Below, piece after piece: positions 26,534-34,323 of a stretch of 64,000 nucleotides of DNA. How positions within the stretch are numbered: the stretch's first letter is position 1; each line of letters starts with the position of its first letter. The notes under the pieces are model-generated. The model did not search any database, had not been told where the DNA came from, and worked only from the letters and a program-made list of their open reading frames with translations. The DNA lies in assembly GCA_050953005.1 (NCBI GenBank), contig JBMNLV010000003.1:124001-188000 (forward strand). Direction: 5' to 3'. The DNA is from UBA6115 sp050953005 (GTDB taxonomy: Bacteria; Bacillota; Clostridia; Christensenellales; Aristaeellaceae). Both the position numbers and the translations under genes were made by a program.

Positions 26534-27443
26534 AGACAAATTCGTACAGAGCCTGAGCCGCGTTCACCAGCCGCGGGCCGGGACGGGTGATCTCATCACT
26601 GTCCGAATTGAAAACATTCTGGTTTTTAACGGCCTTGAGACCGCTCCAGTTGGGCCGCGCAAGCACCTCTTCCACCGGCTTCACGCCTTCACCAAAGTAC
26701 ATCGCTGTGGTTACAATATAGTCCGGGTCACGGGAAATCACCTGTTCCTCTGAAACGCTCTGCCAGCCCTCCAGGTCGTGGAAAGCATTGGTCAAGCCCA
26801 GCATCCCGGCGATTTCGTCCATAAAGGTTGCCGTTCCTGCCGTCCACAGACCATACGCCAGGGGGGAAACCTCAAAGTAGATGCTGCCTCCGTCCTTGCC
26901 CTGTGCCTTTTGGCGGATTTCATCAAAGGACGCGCGCATGGAGTCGACCAGGGCTGACGCTTCCTCTGTTTTTCCGGTCAGCTTGCCCATCAGCGCGATG
27001 GCCTCATACACGCCCTGAATGGACTGGGCATTGCTGATCACGGTTAAGATGCCGGCGTCTTCCAGCTTTTTGCTGTCTTCCTCGCGCTGACTCATCATGG
27101 TCATGACCACCACGTCCGGCTCCAGGGCAACGATCTGCTCAAAGTTGGTCTCAAAGCCGGACTGCACCGAGGGCAGTTCCAGTACCTGCGCCGGATAATT
27201 GGCGTATTCACCGCGACCGACCAGCAAATCCCCCGCGCCGATTGCGTAGAGGATTTCCGCATCGGCAGGCTGTAGGACAACAATGCGTTCAACAGGCTTG
27301 GTAAAGGACAATTCACGGCCCAGCATGTCCGTGAGGGTCAGGATGGCAGATTCCGGTTGGGCCGCCAGGGCTGTTGCAACCGTCAGGGTGAGGGCCAGCA
27401 GCAGCGCCAGCGCAAGGGACAGAATCCGGGATGTTTTTTTCAT
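26523..27443 (-). CDS. btuF: Corrinoid-type ABC transporter substrate-binding protein (BtuF-like)
   Basis: 306 aa with a Sec signal (MKKTSRILSLALALLLALTL...ALAA). There is no lipobox Cys after the signal, unusual for a Gram-positive binding protein. Two halves of a class III binding protein are visible (VERIVVLQPADAEILYAIGAGDLLVGRG; FEQIVALEPDVVVM; QVISRDPDYIVTT). GGAGGAGG lies upstream of ATG. It is the first gene behind the cobalamin riboswitch, so cobalamin or another corrinoid is the likely ligand. Confidence 0.88.
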   Translation of the reverse strand: MKKTSRILSLALALLLALTLTVATALAAQPESAILTLTDMLGRELSFTKPVERIVVLQPADAEILYAIGAGDLLVGRGEYANYPAQVLELPSVQSGFETNFEQIVALEPDVVVMTMMSQREEDSKKLEDAGILTVISNAQSIQGVYEAIALMGKLTGKTEEASALVDSMRASFDEIRQKAQGKDGGSIYFEVSPLAYGLWTAGTATFMDEIAGMLGLTNAFHDLEGWQSVSEEQVISRDPDYIVTTAMYFGEGVKPVEEVLARPNWSGLKAVKNQNVFNSDSDEITRPGPRLVNAAQALYEFVYGK

Positions 27444-27475
27444 GGGGTTACCTCCTCCAGTTGATCAAATGAACC

Positions 27476-27507
27476 AAAACGGGCAGCTCCACAGCAGGAA
27501 CTGCCCG
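27476..27507 (-). terminator. Riboswitch-controlled intrinsic terminator
   Basis: On the minus strand CGGGCAGTTCC and GGAGCTGCCCG pair around a 6-nt loop and are followed by TTTT. An upstream CAGCTCC (27531-27537 on the complementary strand) can pair with the terminator's GGAGCTG arm, giving an anti-terminator. This is the expected expression platform for the B12 riboswitch. Confidence 0.85.
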
Positions 27508-27540
27508 ACCAAGGCCGGTCACCCCACCCAGGAGCTGAGC

Positions 27541-27690
27541 ATGTGTCCAGGTCTCCCGGCTTGGCTTCATCCGCACAGGCGCCTTCCCGCTTTCGCAGTG
27601 GCTTTTTGCCCGCTTGTCAGCTTCACGGTTACTGGGTTAGCGCGGAAATCACATCCGTCTTCCCATGGCGGCCCAGGCCGCCGCGCTTTC
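27541..27690 (-). ncRNA. Cobalamin (B12) riboswitch
   Basis: On the minus strand the conserved core elements appear in order: GATGTG followed by ATTTCC and CCCAGTAACCGTGA-type pairing region, then GCCACTGCGAAAGCGGGAAGG, then GATGAAGCC and the B12 box AAGCCGGGAGACCTGG (27548-27563 region). These are hallmarks of the cobalamin riboswitch. It lies between a good promoter and a terminator ahead of btuFCD, so high cobalamin would stop transcription. The exact ends are approximate. Confidence 0.92.
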
Positions 27691-27725
27691 ACGCAAACAC
27701 ACGCGCCGATTCATTTGTCAGATTT

Positions 27726-27754
27726 ATTATAATCCTTAATCCATAACAGGTCAA
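27726..27754 (-). promoter_or_regulatory. Promoter of the riboswitch-btuFCD operon
   Basis: On the minus strand TTGACC (27749-27754) and TATAAT (27726-27731) with a 17-bp spacer, immediately upstream of the riboswitch. Confidence 0.75.
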
Positions 27755-27862
27755 TGAATGAGCAGGTTATTGCTTTTCATTCTCCGCCGTATCCCCGACG
27801 ACCCGGCAGCAGCTGAAGCTGGCGCCTTGTTGCCTCAAGTCGGATAAATCAATCAAATAATC

Positions 27863-27891
27863 TTGACATGAATTTGCACGATTGCCATAAT
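27863..27891 (+). promoter_or_regulatory. Promoter of gpsA
   Basis: TTGACA (27863-27868) and CATAAT (27886-27891) with a 17-bp spacer. The ribosome site GGAGGA and ATG follow 14-34 bp downstream. Confidence 0.7.
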
Positions 27892-27924
27892 GACGGCACT
27901 GCAACGCGACGGAGGAATTGTTAA

Positions 27925-28968
27925 ATGAACCGCATTGCCATCATCGGCGCAGGCATGATGGGGTCAGCCATGAGCATACCGGCCAGAGACAACGGTCGGA
28001 AGGTACGCCTGGTAGGCACGCCGCTGGATGATGCCATTATTGAGCACGCGCGCAAAACGCGAATGCACTTGACCATGCAGCGCCCGCTGCCCGAGGGCAT
28101 CGCTTTTTATCGATTTGACGAGGCGTGTTCCGCGCTTGCCGGGGTGGATGCGATCATTTGCGGGGTGAGCAGCTTTGGCGTGGACTGGTTCTTGCAACAG
28201 GCGTTGCCGTTCATCCCGCCGGAGGTACCGGTGCTGTCCGTCACCAAAGGATTAGTGGCGCACGCAGACGGAACGCTTGAAACCTACCCCGCGTATTATC
28301 AACGCTTGTCCGGACGCAGCAGCTTTTACGCCATTGGCGGGCCATGCACCAGCTATGAGCTGGCTGAGAGGCGGCATAGCGCCGTGGTTTTTTGCGGAAG
28401 CGACATGGCGATGCTGCACAAGCTGCGTACCCTGCTGTCAACAGACTACTATCATATCAGCCTGTCCACTGATGTTGTGGGCGTGGAAGTGGCCGTTGCG
28501 CTTAAGAACGCTTACGCGCTGGCGGTGACGCTGGCCGTTGGGATGGTGCAGCGACAAGATGGGTTGGACGCCAAGCCGGCCTACAACCCACAGGCAGCAC
28601 TGTTTGGGCAAAGCGTGCGGGAAATGACTGAGTTGCTGAAATTGTTAGGCGGCGGGCCGGACAACATCGTGTACGGCGCGGGCGACTTATATGTTACTAT
28701 TTTTGGCGGCAGGACACGCAGGCTGGGCACGCTTCTCGGGCGAGGCCTGAAAATCAACCAGGCGCTTCAGCAACTAGAGGGCGTAACTCTGGAATCCGTC
28801 GTCGTCGCTCAGCGCATGGTACAGGCGCTCCGCTCTCGCGGGCAGTTGGCGCAATTCCCATTGCTGCACCACGTGGGCAGGCTGCTGGACGGGGAGCAAG
28901 CGGACATCCCCTGGGCGGCCCTAATCACGCCGCCACAGGACAAACCGGGCGCGAGACCTTGTATATAA
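27925..28968 (+). CDS. gpsA: NAD(P)H-dependent glycerol-3-phosphate dehydrogenase
   Basis: 347 aa. The N-terminal Rossmann site is IAIIGAGMMGSAMS. Substrate and catalytic motifs of GpsA are visible: SVTKGL around residue 110, IGGPCTSYELAER (family GPSFA equivalent) and EVAVALKNAYALAVTLAVGM with the conserved Lys, plus GAGDLYVTIFGGRTRRLG (family GDL...RN). It makes sn-glycerol 3-phosphate for phospholipids. The GPCTSYELA sequence and some spacings differ from well-known GpsA enzymes, so a related member is possible. Single gene with its own promoter. Confidence 0.85.
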   Translation: MNRIAIIGAGMMGSAMSIPARDNGRKVRLVGTPLDDAIIEHARKTRMHLTMQRPLPEGIAFYRFDEACSALAGVDAIICGVSSFGVDWFLQQALPFIPPEVPVLSVTKGLVAHADGTLETYPAYYQRLSGRSSFYAIGGPCTSYELAERRHSAVVFCGSDMAMLHKLRTLLSTDYYHISLSTDVVGVEVAVALKNAYALAVTLAVGMVQRQDGLDAKPAYNPQAALFGQSVREMTELLKLLGGGPDNIVYGAGDLYVTIFGGRTRRLGTLLGRGLKINQALQQLEGVTLESVVVAQRMVQALRSRGQLAQFPLLHHVGRLLDGEQADIPWAALITPPQDKPGARPCI

Positions 28969-29018
28969 ATGATAAACAAGCGATAAACAACGGCAAAAAA
29001 AACACAGGAATGCCATGC

Positions 29019-29047
29019 TTGATATTCTGTAGGGCTGATGCTATACT
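29019..29047 (+). promoter_or_regulatory. Promoter of tRNA-Ala
   Basis: TTGATA (29019-29024) and TATACT (29042-29047) with a 17-bp spacer, ending 24 bp before the tRNA. Confidence 0.7.
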
Positions 29048-29071
29048 ACTCACGCGCCAAACGGCGCAGAC

Positions 29072-29147
29072 GGGGCATTAGCACAGTTGGTAGCGCGCTA
29101 CATTCGCATTGTAGAGGTCAGCGGTTCGAATCCGCTATGCTCCACCA
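29072..29147 (+). tRNA. tRNA-Ala (anticodon CGC)
   Basis: A full cloverleaf: acceptor GGGGCAT pairs with ATGCTCC and includes the G3:U70 wobble that identifies alanine tRNA. The anticodon stem CTACA/TGTAG holds the loop TTCGCAT, anticodon CGC (codon GCG). The T arm is GCGGTTCGAATCCGC. CCA is encoded. It marks the left edge of the AT-richer remnant patch. Confidence 0.97.
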
Positions 29148-29150
29148 CCA

Positions 29151-29219
29151 AAACCTCTTGATTCTCAAGGGGTTTCAGACTGTCGACAAAGTCCCAGTTA
29201 TAAGAGCTGGGATTTTGTC
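29151..29219 (+). repeat. Two hairpins directly downstream of tRNA-Ala
   Basis: Hairpin 1: AAACCTCTTGA (29151-29161) with TCAAGGGGTTT (29165-29175). Hairpin 2: GACAAAGTCCCAG (29185-29197) with CTGGGATTTTGTC (29207-29219), 9-nt loop; each stem has one mismatch or wobble. Neither has a clean T-run, although hairpin 2 has TTTTG in its 3' arm. Tandem terminators or a dispersed repeat are possible. Confidence 0.6.
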
Positions 29220-29309
29220 AATTCAGGGAACAAAAGGCAATAGGATCAATAGAAAAAAGACGATATGTGGTATAATTTAATAAGCAATGAAAGAGGTGTA
29301 ATGCTATAG

Positions 29310-29423
29310 ATGACAAGAGATGCAGATGATTGCCGCAGTCAGATTGTTTATTACTGCATGGATGATTTGGTGCCGGCAAATCATTTGCTGCGGCTGATAG
29401 ATAAGGCGATCGATTGGTGTTAG
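29310..29423 (+). pseudogene. N-terminal stub of an IS1182-family transposase
   Basis: A 37-codon frame ending in TAG. Its sequence CMDDLVPANHLLRLIDKAIDW is the characteristic N-terminus of IS1182-family transposases, which run to ~450-550 aa. Nothing after it continues the family, so this is a truncated remnant. A TATAAT-like box lies just upstream. It is a different type from the intact element at 22.5 kb. Confidence 0.65.
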
Positions 29424-29503
29424 CAACTGGTTATTCAAAATCATTTTAGATGAACATATTAAAGGTTAGAAGTTAGCTTAAAAACGCGTTTTCATCACTG
29501 TTT

Positions 29504-29532
29504 TTGTTGCTCTGTGCGACATAAATTATAAT
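29504..29532 (+). promoter_or_regulatory. Candidate promoter of the alcohol dehydrogenase
   Basis: TTGTTG (29504-29509) and TATAAT (29527-29532), 17-bp spacer, 20 bp before the start codon. The -35 is weak. Confidence 0.45.
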
Positions 29533-29552
29533 AATTGAAAGGAAACATTACA

Positions 29553-30563
29553 ATGAAAATGAAAGCCATTGTAACAATCGGACCCAAGAAAAGCATTATA
29601 AAAGAGTTTGATATCCCCGAGATGAACGATGATTCAGTAAAGATCAAAATCAAATACTGTGGAGTTTGCCACTCAGAGCACTATGCCTGGGCTCATTCAG
29701 AAACAGGCGGTACATTTGGTCACGAGCCGATGGGCACCATTGTAGAGGTTGGAAAGAACGTAAAGGATTTTAGGGTCGGCGACAGGGTCAGTGGGTTGTG
29801 GGGCAGCACTTTGCCTGGAGCCGGAGCTATGGTGGAGTATGCAGTGGCTAATGTAAACGAAAGCACAATTGTTAAATTGCCTGATTCTATCAGAGACGAG
29901 GATCTCGTCGTCGAACCTTTGGCTTGTCTGTTTAGCGCTTGCAGCAAAATAAGCATTGGCATGCCGGGAACAAAAGCATGTGTCGTCGGCACCGGTTATA
30001 TGGGCTGCGGCATGGTCAGCCTTCTGAAAATGAGGGGCTTTCATGTTGTAGCAGTAGATATACGCGAGAGCTCCCGTCAGGACGCACTCAAATACGGAGC
30101 AGATGAAGTTTATTCGCCGGAAGAAGCAATCGCTAAGTTTATCAAGAATGATCCGGTAGCCCCGGGTACAATCGATGCGGGATTTGAAGTAGTAACAGAG
30201 TGGGGCGAGACCAATGAATCGCTTGACTTGGCAATCAATCTAACCAAAAAATGCGGTCATCTGTATGTTGGCGCATATCACACCGGCCCAAAGCGATTAG
30301 TTGATATGCAGCAGCTTAATTTAAAGGCAATCATTATGAACAATGTTCATCCGAGAGAATCGTGGTTATCAGATATTGGAGCAAGAAATGCAGTCCGTTT
30401 GCTGGAGAGCGGCGAATGGAATTTCAAGAATATCCCCACAATGGTGTATCCAATGAATATGTTTGACCGCGCTCATGAAGAAATGGAGACCAAATACGGA
30501 CATCACATGAAGGCATTAATAAACATGGAGATGATTGAGGGCGAGCCATTCATGGCAAAATAA
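29553..30563 (+). CDS. Zinc-dependent medium-chain alcohol/polyol dehydrogenase
   Basis: 336 aa. The catalytic zinc site is visible: Cys in KYCGVCHSEHYAW, HE in FGHEPMG and Glu in VVEPLACL. The cofactor site is VVGTGYMGCGMVSLLKM. The four-Cys structural zinc lobe of many MDR enzymes is absent, as in some sorbitol/threonine dehydrogenase-like members. Substrate unknown. AAAGGAA lies 8 bp before ATG. Base composition and codon choice are more AT-rich than in the flanking housekeeping genes, and the neighbours are remnants, so recent acquisition is likely. Confidence 0.88.
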   Translation: MKMKAIVTIGPKKSIIKEFDIPEMNDDSVKIKIKYCGVCHSEHYAWAHSETGGTFGHEPMGTIVEVGKNVKDFRVGDRVSGLWGSTLPGAGAMVEYAVANVNESTIVKLPDSIRDEDLVVEPLACLFSACSKISIGMPGTKACVVGTGYMGCGMVSLLKMRGFHVVAVDIRESSRQDALKYGADEVYSPEEAIAKFIKNDPVAPGTIDAGFEVVTEWGETNESLDLAINLTKKCGHLYVGAYHTGPKRLVDMQQLNLKAIIMNNVHPRESWLSDIGARNAVRLLESGEWNFKNIPTMVYPMNMFDRAHEEMETKYGHHMKALINMEMIEGEPFMAK

Positions 30564-30565
30564 TA

Positions 30566-31576
30566 TCAAATATACATTTGAGATTGCACAAGGTACATTC
30601 TCGCGTATTCGCCGTTTCTCATCATAAGCTCTTCATGGGTGCCTTCCTCGCATAACCGTCCGTCCTTCATTACGATTATGCGGTCGGCCAAAGCCGTGGT
30701 TGTGAGCCTATGGGTTATGAACACGCAAGTCTTGTCTTTTGCCATCTCAAACATACGCTTTATCATGGCGGCTTCAGCGAAAGCGTCAATTGAAGCGTTG
30801 GGTTCATCCAGCACTATAAGCGGCGCTTCACGGAAGCATGCCCTCGCTATCGCGAGTCGCTGCCACTCGCCGCCCGAAAGGTCGCGCTCACCAAATTGCT
30901 TGCCCAGGATCTCATCAAGCGCAAACGGCAGCTCGTTCCCGCAGACCGCGCGGTACGCCGCTTTTATAGCCTCATCGTTGTCGAGCTTTGATATTTCGCC
31001 CAAAGCGATATTATCCCGAACTGAAAGCTGATAACGCACATAGTCCTGCAACACGGCGGTAGCGCGGCAGGAATCCACCGTGCCGTTTTCACCGGATATA
31101 ACGAGTGAACCTTCGCATGGGCGGTAAAGCTGCAGAATAAGCTTCGCGAGCGTAGTCTTGCCAGAGCCGTTCTCGCCAACAATAGCCAAACGCTCGCCGG
31201 GATGGATAGTCAGGCTCACGCCGTGTAAAACATTGTCCTTTCCATCGTATGAAAACGATACGCCATTGAGGGTAACCGTCACAGCCTCCTTGTTTGTCCC
31301 TGTTGTGCGGGTATTCTTTTTCCTGTTGTGCATAAGGGCAAAATACCTTTTGGCGTTTATACCGTAATCTCTGAAGCAGCCCGCTCCCGCCGCAAGAGAA
31401 GCGCTCGACGCTCCAAGCGATGCTGCCGCGCTACATAAAAGCACCGCAGCAGAGGCAAGCGGCGCGGGGTCGCGAAGCGCGTAGACCATAATAAGCACCG
31501 CCGGAAACAGCGACTCGCATAGTTGGGCAATACTCGACAAAAGTTCGCAAAAGACAATTGGCAATATATAACACAA
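30566..31576 (-). pseudogene. Truncated ABC exporter: ATPase domain with a stub of the membrane domain
   Basis: The ATPase is intact: Walker A GENGSGKTT, Q-loop AVLQDYVRYQLSVRDNI, signature LSGGEWQRLAIAR, Walker B LIVLDEPNASID and H-loop FITHRLTT. Exporters of this class have ~300 residues of membrane domain before it; here only ~70 residues remain (SLFPAVLIMVYALRDPAPLASAAVLL...), and similarity stops at about 31.54 kb where the integrase remnant begins on the other strand. The first codons shown run into unrelated sequence. It is most likely the product of a deletion or recombination. Confidence 0.75.
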
Positions 31577-32440
31577 ACTGTTTCAGAATTGACGGCAAGG
31601 GATTATGCCGACACCATGAATGCCCACATTCTCCCCCATTTTGGCAATATGAATATTGAAGACATTACTTGGAGAGATGTACAGAGGTTCTATAACAAGT
31701 ACCAAGACAGGGCTTTCTCTACTCTAAACAGACGGCACGTTATCCTGTCAAGGATATTAAAGATAGCCGTTGGCGATGAGATTATCCCGATTGACCCAAC
31801 TAAAGACAGCCGCCTGACACATAGCAGAAAAAGAACCAAGAGACCAGTTCCTACAAAGCAAGAATTTAAACAAATACTTGATGAGATACCAAACCTTAAA
31901 CGTCAACATGAGATGCTTTACATGGCGCTGGTTTGTTATACCGGTCTAAGAAAGGGCGAGGTTCTTGCTTTGCGCTGGGACGATATTGACTTCGTAAATG
32001 ATAAAATCCACATAATTAAAGCCACTCAAACACGGAAAACAAGTATGAAGAACCCCGGTAAGATATAGGCACCGAAGTCAGAGGCAGGTAAAAGAACAGT
32101 CCCGCTGGTTGAACCTCTCAAAAAGATTCTGCTTAACAACCGACACCAGTACGAGTTCATTGTAACACACCCCAAAACAAAGGAGCCAATCAATACCGAA
32201 GGGAAGTTTGTGGGTATGTGGCAAGGCATTGCACGCCAGATTGACCTTGGAGAGTATACCTCACACTCTTTCAGACATGCCGTTTGTTCGACCCTTTTGG
32301 CAAGCGGAGTCGACATTAAAACAACACAGACAATTATTGGGCACTCCAGCGCAAGCACAACGTTGGATATCTACGGACACGCAATGCCAGACAAAGTATC
32401 AGAAGCTGGATTAATATTAGCTGAAAATTTTGCCAATTGA
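31523..32440 (+). pseudogene. Tyrosine recombinase/integrase, N-terminally truncated and with an in-frame stop
   Basis: One frame, broken by TAG at 32066-32068. The first part has the core-binding region (ARDYADTMNAHILPHFGNMNIEDIT) and catalytic Arg in YTGLRKGEVLALRW. The second has HSFRHAVCSTLLASG, IIGHSS and the nucleophile Tyr in TTLDIYGHAM, so all catalytic residues survive. The usual ~60-residue N-terminal arm-binding domain is missing; the frame runs back to the ABC fragment. It looks like a Tn916/ICE- or phage-type integrase remnant. Confidence 0.85.
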
Positions 32441-32602
32441 CAAGATAGTTGACAGAGACAACAACCAACAAACCCTTATATATCCTATAAAATTTGATGT
32501 AATATCTGGCAACCATTTGACAAAAACATTGATGCATACCCGTATACATGACATGTTTTGCTGTGATTTTTTCATTTCAGACAACCCGAAAAATTGACAA
32601 AC

Positions 32603-32638
32603 TGACCCTTGATTTAAGGGTCACAAACACTCTATAAT
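32603..32638 (+). promoter_or_regulatory. Promoter with palindromic operator, for a leaderless gene
   Basis: A palindrome TGACCCTT-GATTT-AAGGGTCA (32603-32623) covers a -35 TTGATT (32609-32614). An 18-bp spacer leads to a perfect TATAAT (32633-32638). The zincin ATG begins 9 bp after the -10 box, where transcription would normally start, and no ribosome site is visible. Confidence 0.6.
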
Positions 32639-32646
32639 CAGACATC

Positions 32647-33009
32647 ATGATTGACATTAATTGCTTTGAAAGCCTTGTAAATCAAGCAGTCAGCAAGCTT
32701 CCCAAGAAAATATTCGAGCACCTTAACTTGGGGATAGGAATAGTTGAACATGCCGCGTCCCATACTAAAACGGGCTCTGGTAAACCCGCCTATATCTTGG
32801 GCGAATACCATGTCCGCCACAGCATGGGGCGCGGCATTGTCCTGTATTATGGCTCTTTTGCACAGGTTTACCCAACGCTGACGAATCGGGAGGAAGCCCT
32901 GCAAATCATCGACAAGGTCATCAGGCATGAACTGACCCATCACCTGGAAAGCCTGGCCGGGGACCGTTCCCTGGAAGCGGAGGATGCGCGGCGTTTGCTG
33001 GAAATGTAA
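32647..33009 (+). CDS. Small zincin-like metallopeptidase
   Basis: 120 aa with HELTHHLE near residue 98, the HExxH zinc motif, preceded by a beta-rich region with GRGIVLYYGSF. It fits the short metallopeptidase-like family of Firmicutes with one such motif. No signal peptide or membrane segment, so cytoplasmic. Its substrate is unknown. Unlike every neighbour it has no ribosome site; the promoter sits right on the start codon. It stands alone, between the integrase remnant and a convergent flippase-like gene. Confidence 0.75.
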   Translation: MIDINCFESLVNQAVSKLPKKIFEHLNLGIGIVEHAASHTKTGSGKPAYILGEYHVRHSMGRGIVLYYGSFAQVYPTLTNREEALQIIDKVIRHELTHHLESLAGDRSLEAEDARRLLEM

Positions 33010-33074
33010 ATTACACCAATATCAGCCTTGCAACTGGCCTGGCGTATCACATAACAGAAGTATTTTTCTTACTG

Positions 33075-34172
33075 CTATTCTTCTGCCTGCAATTTATCCT
33101 CATCAGGGACAATGTCGGATTGTTCCATATATTGCTTGCGCCTTTGGCGCATTTTGAAGGTCTGATCAGCCAGTACGGCCAGAAAGCCGATAATGATAAA
33201 CAGGTAATAGGTTACAAAACGCCAAATCAACAGTGCGGCAAATATCAGGCTGTCCGGGAAGAAGCTTTTAAAGAAGAGATAAAAGCCGCCCTCCTGCGCG
33301 CCGGAGGCACCGGGCAGCGGCGTAAAGGAAGCGGTAATATACAACAGGAACTGAACAGCCAGCACCTGGGCATAGGAATGGTTTTGCAAGGAAAACCCGC
33401 GGTAGATGCAATAGATAACGCTCATAAGCACTGTAACCTGCACCAGCGAAAAACCAAACAGCACTAAAAACTGTCCGGGATGCTGGGTCAGAATATCCAC
33501 GCTGGAGTGAAAATCATTCAGCGCCGCGTCCATGCGCGAAGAAGTCTTAACCTTGTCTTTTACCAGGCGAACACGATAGCCTATGTTGACAAAGAATATT
33601 ATGATGGCGCGAACCAAGTTGCGGCTTATAGCCAGAAGAATTACCAGGAACACCATCAAGGAATTGAAGAAAAAACCCAAGGCAACCAGCCAGACTCCTT
33701 TTCCCAGCAGCTGGTATATAAAGGAACCAAAAGCAATCCACAGTACTGCCCCGGTCAGCAGCAAAGCGCATTGCCAGCAAAAAAACTTGACCGCCAGCGC
33801 GGAATAGCCAATGCCGGAGGGCACGCCGCGGCGCTTGAACGCAAAGGCTTGCATGGGCTGCCCGCCGGTGGCTGCGGGTGTGATGGAAGAATAATACATT
33901 CCAATCAAACCGACCAGGTTGCAGGAAGCCCAGCTGATGCGCACAGACTGGAAATGAAAAAAAATGCGCATGATCAGACCTTCCAGCAAAACATGAACAA
34001 CAAAGCAACCCAGCGCCCCGGCCAGCCACCAGGGATTGATGGTCCTGAACGCGTCCAGGATCTCTCCCGGATCGCCAGCCTGTACAACAAGGAAAATGAC
34101 CAGGAGCATCGTCAGGAAGACGAAGCCTATGTTCAGCAGCATGCTGCGTTTTTCCTTGGTCAGTTTGGCCAT
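33075..34172 (-). CDS. Flippase-like integral membrane protein (YbhN/LPG synthase TM family)
   Basis: About 365 aa with ~8 membrane helices. Family signature patterns include WWLAGALGCFVVHVLLEGLIMRI, YYSSITPAATGGQPMQAFAFKRRGV and FTPLPGASGAQEGGFYLFFKSFF. These occur in the membrane half of lysylphosphatidylglycerol synthases and in UPF0104/YbhN proteins, proposed to flip lipids. The soluble aminoacyl-transfer domain is absent. AAAGGAATC precedes ATG 34172. The acidic C-terminal tail is cytoplasmic. Single gene. Confidence 0.85.
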   Translation of the reverse strand: MAKLTKEKRSMLLNIGFVFLTMLLVIFLVVQAGDPGEILDAFRTINPWWLAGALGCFVVHVLLEGLIMRIFFHFQSVRISWASCNLVGLIGMYYSSITPAATGGQPMQAFAFKRRGVPSGIGYSALAVKFFCWQCALLLTGAVLWIAFGSFIYQLLGKGVWLVALGFFFNSLMVFLVILLAISRNLVRAIIIFFVNIGYRVRLVKDKVKTSSRMDAALNDFHSSVDILTQHPGQFLVLFGFSLVQVTVLMSVIYCIYRGFSLQNHSYAQVLAVQFLLYITASFTPLPGASGAQEGGFYLFFKSFFPDSLIFAALLIWRFVTYYLFIIIGFLAVLADQTFKMRQRRKQYMEQSDIVPDEDKLQAEE

Positions 34173-34256
34173 GATTCCTTTCTTTGTCCATGAGACGAGC
34201 AGCTTGTAATAACTTAAGTATATCATGCCATACCTGAAATGTCACCATGCCCATGA

Positions 34257-34285
34257 TTGTCCTGCCGCCACAGCTGTGCTAAAAT
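34257..34285 (+). promoter_or_regulatory. Promoter of aspartokinase
   Basis: TTGTCC (34257-34262) and TAAAAT (34280-34285) with a 17-bp spacer; GGAGGAA and ATG follow. Confidence 0.55.
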
Positions 34286-34323
34286 AAAGATATTGATAAA
34301 GTGTTTACACAGCGGAGGAATCA

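Noticed and set aside
29310..29423. A genuine 37-aa small protein gene
   Set aside because: Its sequence matches the N-terminus of a much longer transposase family and stops abruptly, so a remnant is more likely.
29125..32640. Attachment-site duplication of the tRNA-Ala 3' end
   Set aside because: I looked for the T-arm/acceptor sequence downstream of the integrase remnant up to 32.64 kb and saw none.
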